A stretch of 64,000 nucleotides of DNA from Callaeas wilsoni (Eukaryota; Chordata; Aves; Passeriformes; Callaeidae): positions 33,735 through 97,734 of the forward strand of contig VWPU01002057.1 of assembly GCA_013398955.1 (NCBI GenBank), given 5' to 3'. How positions within the stretch are numbered: position 1 is the stretch's first letter; each line of letters opens with the position of its first letter. Shown in pieces: positions 9,901 to 21,900 of the stretch. A program made the position numbers and the translations under genes. A model generated the notes under the pieces. The model saw nothing but the letters and a program-made list of their open reading frames with translations. It made no database searches and was not told the DNA's origin.

Positions 9901-12900
9901 GAGTGTGGCCCTGTGCCTTGTCACACCAACATGCACTGACACCCCCCAAACCCTGCTCTGTATCAACCTCAAGATCTGGCATAGCACCAAGCTTTTATTT
10001 GCTTCTCCAGCATGCCTGGCAGCGAAATGCCACCAGCCACACCAGGGCACATAGGGCACCTGGCACTTCCTTCAGCCTGGCTCTCTGCTCCCAGCGGGCA
10101 GCAGGAAAGGATGTGTCTGTGCATTTAGCAGATCCCCTGGGAGATGGGAATTTAATCATGGGCAGCTAAGGCAGGAAGGCCGAGGAGAGGCAAGTGAGGG
10201 CTGGCACGCGGTGGCTGCTCAGGCGAGGGTCTGTTTGGGCTCAGGCCTTCAGCTGAGCAGCAGAAGAGAGGAGAGGACAAACCAGAGTATGAATCACAGG
10301 GGTTAGAACAGGCAAGGAAAGGAAACATCCCTCCAAACCACTGTGCTGGAGGTCTTACCCCAGGGTGTAACAGCGCTGCAGGCAGCCCCAGCCCCCTGTG
10401 CCAGCCAAAGTCCCCCAGGACCAGGGGCAGACACCCACCTCGGACATCCAGGGAGGCGTGGGCAGCAGCAGAGCCCAGGGCGTTGCGGCCGAGGCAGGAG
10501 TAGCTGCCGGTGTCACGGTGGGAGACAGAGGGCAGGAGCAAGGTGGCATTGGGCAGGACTCGGGCGTGGGCACCCTCGGGCAGTGGCTCCCCGTCCCGCT
10601 GCCACTCCACGGAGGGGGTGGGCTCCCCTGACACCACACAGTGCAGCAGCACCCGCTGCCCAGCATGGACCCTCACCTCTCCCGGTGTCACTGTCACCAC
10701 GGGGGCACCTGGGCAGGGAAAGGGATGCAGGTAGTGATGCAGCATTCCAGCGGTCCTGGGAGCATTCCCCACGGATCAGGGGTGGTTGGAGGGGCTGAGA
10801 GGTGACATAGTTTGCAGTCCCTTAAAGGAAGGGTGCAGAGGTGGGCAGCACTCACTCTGCAGAGCCAGGGTGACAACTTTTGCTGCTGTGCCCGCATCAT
10901 TCTCTGCCACGCACTGGTACTGCCCCACATCGGTGCTCTAGCAGGACCAACAGCATCAGCACAGAGTTTCGCTTTGCCAGGAAAGCACCCTGAAACGTGC
11001 CAGCACCCCCCAGGCCCTGCTCACCCCCACAGCACGGATGGCCAGGGAGCCGTTCTGCAGCTGGTGCAGGCGCCCATGGGCCACCACCGGCACTCCGTCC
11101 TTGCTCCAGCGGATGAGGGGCTCAGGGTGACCGTGGGCGTCGCAGTCGAGGAGGGCATCACCTCCAGAGCGCTCCACCTGGTAGATGCTGGCGTCCCCCT
11201 GTATGACGGGTGCCTCTGGGAAAGGGAAAGGGGTGGCAGAGGAGGGGAGCTGGCCGGGCACCCCAGTTTCCCTGCCAGCACCTACCTCTGACAGAGACGA
11301 AGGCAGTGGCCCTGACGGCACCGGCGCTGTTCTCGGCGTGGCAGACGTAGGTCCCGCTGTCCGTGGGTGTGGCTGCCTCCCGCCGCAGGATGCTCCGCCC
11401 GCTCTGCCCCGACACACCATCTGCGGGGTGCAAACCCCCGAAAGTGGTGTTGGGGATCAGCTGGTTACAACCTGACACAGCCAGACGTGCTGGCACCCCG
11501 GGGACCCCGAAAGGTGGGACAAAGGTGGCACCAGGATCGAATTCTCCCCCAAGTTCAGCATCCTCTGCCCCTGCCCAGGTACCAGTGACGAGCTGCCCGT
11601 TGGCCATCCAGGAGACGCGGGGCTGGGGGCTGCCCACAGCGGCACACACCAGCTCCAGCCTCTCGCCCCGCCTCAGGGTGATGTCTGTGGGCAGGTGGGT
11701 GAAGGTGGGCAGGGTGTGGATGGAGAGGGAGAGCTGGCGAACGGCCCTCCCAGCAGAGTTCACCGCGGTGCAGGAGTAGCTCCCAGCATCCCCTTCCTGC
11801 ATGAAGATGAGAGGGAGTCATCTTGAGTCTGGGGTCCAGCTGCAGCCCTGGCTCGCTGAGCTACAGCTCTGCTGGTCGTTGTGCACCTAAAAAGCCACAG
11901 TTTGGACAGAGCCGCTTTTTCCAGCCCACATTAGCAATCTGACACTGCCCCAACCCTCCAGCCTGCGGCACAGGACTGCACGGAGCTCTCCTTCTGCCAG
12001 ATACATTCCCAACCACCCAAATGCTCTTCAGCAGCAGAAGACACTCGTTCCTCAGCCCTCCAACCTTACAGTGGCCCTAGGGGACAGTGCTCACCTGGAC
12101 ATCCCGGAGCAGCAGCTCCCCGGAGGGCAGGACAGTGGCCTTCCCACCCCGCACCAGGGCTCCCTCCCGGCTCCAGGACACGCGAGGCTCGGGGACACCA
12201 CGGGCAGCACAGGGCAGCAGCACCTCCAGCCCCTCCAGGACCACCAGCTCCAGCGGGCCGGCAGCGATGATGGGGGGCACTGGATGGGGCAGAAGGGGCA
12301 GGGACTTGCTCACACCTTGGCAGCCACATTTTGCTGTGAGGTGCTGGGGAAGAGGCTGATCAGAGGGGTGAGCGCTGGGGCTCTGATCGCTGCTGTACCT
12401 TGCACAATGAGCCTGGTCCTCCCTGCAGCGGTGCCCGAGGGGTTGCGAGCCATGCACAGGTAGGTACCTGCATCCTCTGGGGCTGCTCGGAGGAGACGGA
12501 GCTGCCCGTTGGGGAACACCTTCAGCCCAGACCCTGGCAGAAATGAAGGACAGGATGGACAGCACAGCTGAGCCAAGGCGCAGGTGGATGATGTGCAGGG
12601 ACTGCTTCCCCCACAAAAGTGCCTCTTCCCCAGGAGTCTGCATGGAACAGCTCCAGAGGCCACCACACCCACCTTGGACAGCAGCCAGGAGGACCCATGC
12701 ACAGTGACATTCCACACCCTGCCGGGATGCTTACAACCCCCTGGCACCTAAATCTTCCCCCAGGTAAAGGCTGGCAGGTAATATGGGCTCTGCCAGCCCC
12801 CAGCATGCTCCTGCTCACCTCCAGTGATGCTAACACCATCCTTTTGCCAGGTGACCTCTGGCCGGGGGACGCCTGTGGCCTCACAGGACAGCACCACACT

Positions 12901-15900
12901 GGTGTTGACCATCACCATCACCATGCCAGGCAGGGGCTTCAAGGCAGGGGGCTCTGTGAAGGGCAGGGAAATGCTACCCTGGGAAGAGCGTGCGGGACCC
13001 CCAGCAGCAGGACCCTGGAGCCGTGCGTACCGTGCACCGTGAGCCAGAGGTGCTTTCGGGCCGTGCCCGCGGCGCTCCGAGCCGTGCAGGTGTAGCGGCC
13101 GGTGTGTGCGGGCAGCGCCTGCCTGATCTCCAGGGCTCCTGGAAAACAGCAGGCAGAGGGGAGGCAGCGGGAGGGCTGGCACGGACCCCCTGTCCCCGCC
13201 GGGGCTGCGCTGCCCTGTGCTGTACCTCTGGGCAGGACGCGGTAGCCCCCTCCTCTGCTGCCCAGCTGAGCCCCCTCCTTGCTCCATGACACTGTGGGTG
13301 GGGGCACGCCAGAGGCGTAGCAGGTGAGGACTGCGGGGGACAGCCGGGTGACAACCACATCTGTAAGATCATCAGCGATGGTAGGAGGCACTGGAGAAAG
13401 GAGGGAGGGAGGTGAGAAGGGCTGTATGGCAAGTGCTGAAGAGGATTCTGTCTCTGTTCACGTGGGCATGAGTATTTCTCTTCCCCTCTTGTCCACCCCC
13501 AAATCCAATTCTTGAGAGAGGACCCAACCCCACGTGAGGCTGGAGCACACCCACATCACACCCGAGGTGGTGACAGATCCTGGGAAAGCTCTCAGGACGA
13601 TCCCCAGCCCCAGGAGCTCACCATGGACAGACACGAGGAAGACCTTTCGTGCCTCTCCAGCAGCGTTGGTGGCGATGCACTCAAACCTCCCGTTGTCCCG
13701 GGGACCAGGGCTGGAGATGAGCAGTGACCCTTTGGACTGTAAGCTGTGCAGGCAGAGCACACATCAGGATCACCCCTGTCCCGTGGGGGGCAGCAGGAGG
13801 GGCAAACCCCACCCTACAGGGGAACGCTTTGGTGTACAAGGTGGCGGGTGCTGCAGGTACCTGTAGGCGCCTGGTGGGAGGTGCAGGTTCAGGGCACGGC
13901 CATCCTTCTCCCACCTGATGTGGGGCTCGGGGGACCCCCAGGTGTCACAGCCCAGCGTGGCCGGCTGCTGAGCCAGCAGGGTGAGGTTGGAGGGCCCAGG
14001 GGCGATGGCAGGAGGGACTGTGGGAGGGCATAGCAGCGATGAGCAGAGGACAGTAGCACATCATTGCGCTGATGAGAGCAGCCCAGCAGCAGTGGGTTGC
14101 AGGAGGGTGAGCCCAGGAGGGATCCATCTGGCTCTCCTGCTTACCCAGGACATGGAGGTCCAGGCCTCGCCAGTCGGAGCCAGCAGGGCTGGATGCCATG
14201 CAGAGGTAATGGCCCAAATCCTGGACCTGGACGGGGTCAATTTGCAGGGAGCCTCCTGGCAGGAGCTGCAGCCTGGGGAAGGAAAGCAAGCGGACCCTGT
14301 GGGGGCTCTGCACGGCCAGGCTGCATCACACAGGGAGCAGTGGCCGGGAAGGTGACAAGTGCCATTGCAGCCACATGCAGCAGGTGCCCACTAAGCTCAC
14401 ATGAGGACAGAGCACAGCCCTTCACAGGGTGGCTGGCACACTAAATCACCTGTTGCTGTGGAGGGTGGCACGATCTGAGCGCCAGCTCTTGGTGCCACCA
14501 ACCCGCAGAGCCTCATACCTGTCACTCCCAGGAAGGGGCAGGAGATGGCCATCCTTCCGCCACGTCACCCGGGGCACGGGCCACCCCTGTGCCCGGCACG
14601 GCAGCACGGCCGAGGTGTTCAGCAGTGCCTTCACCTCCTCGGGGCCCAGCTCGATCTCCGGGGCCACTGCGGCAGCACCCAGAGACACCACCGAGAGTGT
14701 GGAATAACGCTCAGGGATGGAGGACGCCAGCCCAGAGCAGCACTGTGGGCTGGGTGTAGTCCAGCCCTGCCATCCCATCATCCGACCATAAGACACTCTA
14801 TAATATCCCACATCCTGGATTTAACCGGGAAGGAGCCGGTTCTCGTGGCCAGGGCAGGACAGGGCAGCACTCACCGTGAACCTGCACCCGGACGCGCGGG
14901 CCGGTGTCCCCGTGGGCGCTGGTGGCCCTGCAGCTGTACTCGCCCCCGTCTGCCGCAGCCACCGCCCGGAGCTGCAGGAAACGCCCCTGGGCCAGGACCT
15001 GCCTGCGGGCATCCTCCTAAAACCCCCGGGAGCCTCAGCAGCAGCCACCCAGCATCGCCCCCAGCAGCAGCCCGATGGTGCTGGTGAGGGTGCATCCCAG
15101 TCCCCGACAATGACCGTCCCTTGTCCCGTCACAGGTACCTGCAGCGGGGAGCCCTCCCGGTGCCACTCCATGTCGGGGTGGGGCTCAGCACCCTCTGGGC
15201 ACTCCAGGAGGAGCTGCCCCCCTGCCACAGCCGTGATGATGGGGATCTCCCCAGTGCTTGCCATGCTGGGTGGTGCTGTGGGACACGGGCCGGGGGGTCA
15301 AGGTGTGCCACGTGGGTTGGACACCCCCATACCTGTCCCCATAAGTCATACATAGGCCCCCACTCTGCAGGACCATCACCATGCTCCAGACCCCTCTTTT
15401 GGAGCCCACACCAATTCCAAAGAAGGATGCAGGGATGCTCTGACTCTCTGGTCCCCCAAAGCTTGGGCCACCCTGCAGCCCCTCCCTCACTGCACTGCTG
15501 GGGTCACACTACCTTGGATGCTGACATGGAAGCTCCTGCTGTCCTCCCCTGCAGGGCTAGTGGCCAGGCAGGTGTACAAGCCAGCATCAGCCACCTGCAC
15601 AGCCAGGAAAGGGAAAAATTGAGGCACAAAAGGAAAACACAGATAGGGAGAAAAAAGCGAAGCTCCTACCTCAGTGCTCTCGATGTGGAGAGTGCTTTCA
15701 TTCCCTGACATGAGCGAGGGCCCTGCCAGCAGCCGTCCATCTTTCTCCCAGGTGACAGTGGGCGTGGGGACACCCATCACCACACATGTCAGCTCTAGAG
15801 GGGTGCCCACAGCGATGGATATCTCAGTGGGATGGGACGCAGCCTCGATACGGGGTGGTTCTGCAAGGCACACGGCAACACAGGACAGCTCATCCCCTCA

Positions 15901-18900
15901 TTGCTCCCAAAAGATTGGCTAAGCTGCCATTCCCAAATCCCAGAGAGATGACACGCACCCATCACCAGGAGGTGGAAGGCTTTGCTGACCTCTCCCACTT
16001 CATTCACCACCAGGCACGAGTAAATGCCTGCATCAGCTGGCCCCACGGTCACCAGGCTCAGCTGTGGGCCACCAGGCACCCGCTCACTCTGCTGCCCCAA
16101 GGGCTCTCCATCCTTCAGCCAGGTCACTGACGGTGCTGGGGACCCGGTGGCTTCGCAGGTGAAAGTGACATTGGAACCCTCAGCCGCCATCTGCTCCTCA
16201 CTGCTCTCAGGGCTCTCCAGGACAGGGGGCACTGGGGAGAAAAGTCAAGTCCCCAGACAATGGGGTTGGGTTTGGCCACGTTCCCTGGTGTCCTGTGAGC
16301 AGCCAGAGGTGGCTCAGCCCTCCTGCAGGGTGCTCTGGGACTGCTCCCAGGCTGGTCCTGCTTTGCTCTATCCTGTCCAAGCCCACCCCAGCAGCGGAGG
16401 GATGGCTCAGGACCCTGTTTGGGAATGGGCTGCAATGCACAACGTGTGCTCTGCCAACAAAAGCAGCGCCCAGGCACCTCCGCTCTGCCCACCCCAACCC
16501 CCTGCCCCATACCCTGTATCTGCAGGACGAAGCTGCGATCGGCCACCCCTGCCCGGCTGGAGACAATGCAGGTGTAGAGTCCAGCATCAGAGACCTGTGC
16601 CTGGGAGATCCTAACCCATGGGATGGGACACGGGGATGGGGAGGAGACATCAGCTCCGGGTGACCCCTTGCTCCTCAAGGTGACACTCAGCCACTTTGGG
16701 GTGCAGCAGTGGCCATTCCCTCATGCAAACCTGGGTACCAAACCCAAAGCCTGCGGCTGACCATTGCTCCAGGGTCACTTCTCACCGGAGGATGTGCCCA
16801 GCCGAGAGCAGGGTGACGTGAGGGGACAGGCGGAGGGGCAGCCCATCCTTCAGCCAGCTCACGTGCAGCGGAGGGGACCCCCGTGCCCAGCACTCCAGTG
16901 TCACCACGGCGGACAGGACTCCACGGACCACCTCCGAGTCACCAGCACGCCTCTCGATGGCCGGAGGGACTGGGCGAGGGGACAGAGGGGCTGATGGGGC
17001 TGTCGGGGGATGGGGGCGGCCCCGGCGCTGCCCCGCGGGTCCCAGCCCCGCTCACCCAGCACGTTCAGCGTGTGCAGCCGCGTGTCCTCGCCCAGGCTGT
17101 TCCGGGCCACGCACGTGTAAGCTCCGGAGTCGGCAGCTCGGAGCCCCTCGAGGAGCAGGGCGCTGCCATCCGGGGACACTCTGCGCGGGGAGGGTGGGAC
17201 AGTGACCTGTGTGCTCATCCCTAACGTGCCCGCGGGGCAGAAGTGCTCTGTGCTCAGTTTACAGCCAAGGAAGAGGATTTTGGGGCACATTACAAGGTCG
17301 GGGCATCAACTGGGACCCTGCCAGAGTGACAGTGACCAAACCAGACTCCGAGGTTGTAAACTGAGCTCTGTGCTCAGTTGACAGCCAAGGATGAGGATTT
17401 TGGGGCACATTACAGGGTCAGGGCATCAACTGGGACCCTGCCCGGGTGACAGTGACCAAACCAGACTCCGAGGTTTTAAACTGAGCTCTGTGCTCAGTTT
17501 ACAGCCAAGGAAGAGGATTTTGGGGCACATTACAGGGTCAGGGCATCAACTGGGACCCTGCCTGGGTAACAGTGACCAAACCAGCCTCCGAGGTTTTAAA
17601 CTGAGCTCTGTGCTCAGTTTACAGCCAAGGATGAGGATTTTGGGGCACATTACAAGGTCAGGGCATCAACTGGGTCCCTGCCAGAGTGACAGGGACCAAC
17701 CCAGCCTCCGAGGTTTGAAAATGTGCTCTATGCTCAGTTTACAGCCAAGGCTGAGGATTTTGGGGCACATTACAAGGTCAGGGCGTCGACTGGGACGCTG
17801 CCAGAGTGACAGTGACCAAACCAGACTCCGAGGTTTAACCCAGGAAGATACTCTCTCAGCAAAGAGCTGGGATGAGCATGCCCCAGACGAAGCTCCCGGA
17901 AGAAGCAGCAGAGCTCAGCCCGTCTTGCCCGGCGATTTTGCACGTGGGGACACCGAGCCCCTGGGGACACTGAGCCCCTGGGGTGTCCCCCCAGACTCAC
18001 CGGGCGTGCGAGGGGTGCTGCAGCCCCAGGGGCTGCCCGTCCTTCAGCCAGGAGATGTGAGGGGTGGGCTGCCCCTCTGCCCGGCACTCCAGCCTCACCC
18101 TGCCGCCCTCCAGCACGCTGTGCTCACTGGGGTCCCCCGCGCTGCTGATCTGCGGGGCCACTGCACCGAGGAGAGAGGGAGGCTGAGGGAGAGGAGGGGG
18201 AGGAAGGCTCACCTCGTAGGCAGAGCCCACAGCGACCAGGCTGCCTCAGGGAAGCCCTACCTCGCACCAGCACCACGAAGTCCTTGCGTGTCTCGACCCC
18301 AGGGCCCTGTGCCAGGCAGGTGTATCGGCCCTGGTGGAAGGGCTGGAGGGGGCTGAGATGGAGCTGGCTCCCCCCGGACACCAGACCCTGCTCTGGGCTC
18401 ATCTCTGCAAGGGGGCAGGGTGAAGGGAGCTGAGCAGTGCTCCTCCACTGAGCCCTCCCCAGGCTCGGTGTTGTGCTTCCCCCTGTCCCCTGCCCAGACC
18501 CAGGTTTGGGGACACTGTTAAAGCAAAACAGGGTTTTTGCAGAGTTCACTGCTGAAGCTTTACAGGAGAAAAGAGACACTGGTTTGGGGGCAAGCCTCTG
18601 TCCCAGCAAGCACCCCAAGGGCTGGTACCCACAGATCTCACCCCCCCATATCCCTCCATCACGTCTTGTGCCCACATGCCATTGCTTCGAGCCTCAGGAA
18701 TGAACCTGATGTGTCTTAAAAGCAAGTAGAGAAAAGGCCAGCCCCTTCATGCTCTGTCGGCTCCCTGTGCGGCCCTGAGGGTCTCTTGCAGCGGGATTAG
18801 AAGTTGGGAAACTGAGGCAGGACTGCTTGGAGGGGAACAGCAGCGAGGCTGGGGGTTGCAGCCTGGCACAGTGTTCGCCTGCACACACACCCATCGGGCT

Positions 18901-21900
18901 CCCGTCCTTCAGCCAGGTGACAGTGGGCACACCAGTGACTTGGCAGGTCAGGACAAGGGGTGTCCCCATGTCAGCTTCAAGGGTCTCCTGCTGTGGGTCC
19001 TGGATGCCTGGGGGTTCTGAGGAGGATGAGCAGGGACAGAGGGTGTGAGACAGACCGGGGTTCATGTCGGCTCCTCAGTGTGGGCTTGGGGGACACAGCT
19101 CCTGGCTGAGCCCTCACCACGTACCATGGACGGTGAGGATGAAGCTCTTCTCATCCTGGCTGGCCACGTTCAGTGCCATGCACGTGTATGTGCCTGAGCT
19201 GGAAAGCTGCAGGTGAGGGAGCTGCAGCACCCGAGAGCCTGGAAGAAGCAGAGAAGCAGGGAATCAGGACAGCCTGGAGCAGGACCAGGTCTGGGCCACC
19301 ATGCCAGCAAGATAACTAATCTTCCAGTACCCAGCCAAGCTCCCTGCAAAAAGGAGTCTGGCCATGGAAGTCTCATCTTTGAGGTCCAAAGCTTTGCTGT
19401 GCCCCGCAGGAAAAGGCACTGAGCTCCCAGGAAGAAGGAGCATGGAGTTCTGCAGGATGCAGCCCTTGGTCCTCTCCAGAGGCCATCACTCAGCAGTGTG
19501 CCATTAGTGTGTCATACAACCCAAAGTCTGAGCTCGAGTCCCACATGTAGCATCCAAAAAGGGGGATGAGGGGACCTAGAGCTCACTGTCAAGAGCCAGG
19601 GCACAGGCAATCATCCTGGCTCATCCCAACATACCTGGGGTCACGGGCACCTCCTCACCGAGCCGCAGGACGCGGCCATCCTTGTACCAGGTGATCTCTG
19701 CAGCCGGGTGGGATTGGATGTCACACACCAGTGAGATGCTGCCATTGACAATGCCATGGACGTTTTCGGGGTTTGTACCCACACTCCAGGGAGTTTCTGC
19801 TCCAGTGCACCCAAAAGACAGTGCCAAAGGGGAGCCATCACTGTGGAGGTCGATGCCTCCCCAGGAGGAAACACGTGCCGAGCGTCTCGCCTGCTCGCAG
19901 CGTGTGGCACCTCAACCTCTTTGCACAGGGTGAGCGCGACCAGCACGAGGGGACAGAGGCAGCCATGCAGTCCCAGAGCCATAGGAGACTCCAGTTGGTG
20001 GAGAAAGAGGAGGAGGGGAGTAAATCAGTGACCTAGGGAAGGGGAGATGCCTTACCCTGCACAGCGAGGGCAAAGTGCTTCTCAGCTGACCCAGCTGGGT
20101 TCTCAGCCATGCACGTGTAGCTGCCAGTGTCACCCACCTCCACCATTGCCACCTGCAGAGGGGGAGCACAGCACCACTGGGACTCCTCTGGGGACCTTGG
20201 TGAGACCAGGGCAGCCTCCTCTGGGAGGAAAGACTGTCCCATCCCCTCCATCCGCTGTCTCCTGTGTCCCTCCCCAACACAGCCACCAGCTTAGGGGGAC
20301 ACCAACCTGCAGGACTGTGCCACCTTCCAGGAGCTGGTGCCGTGGGCCAGGCTCTATGGGGAGATCATTCCAGAGCCAGGACACCGTGGGCTCTGGGTGC
20401 CCAGTAGCTTCACACTCAAAGCGGACAGTGCCATTGACGGTGGCTGTCACCTCCTCCACCAGGTCCTCTGTGCCACCGTGGATGGCCGGGGCCGCTGGAA
20501 GCAGGCGGTTATGGGGCTGCCGTGTGCCTCAATCCGATGTCCCCTCATCCCTGTACTCACTCAGCACCTCCAGCTCGTAGTGCAGGCGGTCCCGTCCCGC
20601 GGCGTTGGCCGCCTCGCAGGTGTACCTGCCCCTGTCCTCCTCCTGCACCGCCTGCAGCTGCAGCACCCGGCCCCCTGTGACACAGGACGGGGTTGGGGCA
20701 GGGCACAGGGAAGGGTTTGTGGGATATCCCCCCCAGCCCCACCCTGCACGGAGCCCTACGCAGCCCCAGTGACTTCAGGGGTCCCACGGGTGCTGTGCGT
20801 GTTGGCAGGAGGAAGGGGACAGGATCCAACCTCCTTCATGCTATGGATGCTCTCAACCCACAAAGCTGCTGCAGGACAACCCCCAGGCCCCACAGTGGGG
20901 GTTCAGACCCACTACCCATTACCTTGCAGCACCCGCACCCCCGGGCCAGGGGAGAGAGGCTCCCCATCCTTGTACCAGCTGAGCTGGGGGGGTGGGATGG
21001 CACCGGTGTCACAGTAGAGCGCGGTGGGCTGGCCAAGAACAGCCTGCCGGTGCTCTGTCACCTCCCCATCCTGGTCTTCCTCCCGATAGAAGATCTCAAG
21101 AGCTTCTTTGGGGCTTGTTTGCTGCTGGAAGATGGGGGGCACTGCGGGGACAGGCTGTGGTCAGCTGTGGGGAACAGGGACATCGACCCCCAGGTGCAAC
21201 CACAGCATCTGCCCGAACTGGAGCTGAGGAGATGTCGTTTTCCAGCAGCCTTTTTTCCTGCTCACCCTTTCTCTGCTCCCACAAGTGACCTCCTGAGGAC
21301 CCCTGCTTTCACTGAGACACCTCCTGCTCTGGTTGCTGGCTCTCTGCTCACCTTGGACGTGCACGATGAAGTCCCTGTCATCTTCACCCACAGCATTGGT
21401 GGCCACGCAGGTGTAGTGGCCCGAATCGGAGACACCGGCTGGTTGGATCTGAAGGACCTGCCCCTCACTGAGGATATGGAGGTGTTCAGAGCTTGCCAGA
21501 AGCTGCAGGGAAGAAACAGAAGGGCAGGAGGAGGATTACACATCCAGGAGTGGGGCAGAACCCAGCCTACCGCATCAAGGGTAATCTTCCCACTCCATTC
21601 AGCTGGGACACTCTCCAATCCCAGCAGCTCCTCCCTGGTCACATTTGGGACCTCACCTGCTTGTCCTTGTACCACCGGATGGTCGGCTCGGGCACAGCCC
21701 AGGTCTCACACTCCAGCACCACTGTGCTGTTGACCCTGGTTTTCACCTCTTTCACGGCAAATTCCCCCAAAGGATCCTCTCTGGCAATCCAAGGAGGAAC
21801 TAGTGGGGAAAGACAAAAGGAAGCAAAAGGAAGCAAAAAGGAAGCAAAAAGGAAGCAAAAAGGAAGCAAAAAGGAAGCAAAAAGGANGAAAAAGGAAGCC

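Noticed and set aside
17391..18356. 321-codon open frame on the plus strand with 40-residue repeats
   Set aside because: It is antisense to HMCN2 exons and is open because the 120-bp repeat is a multiple of three. No start context, splice structure or known family supports a protein.
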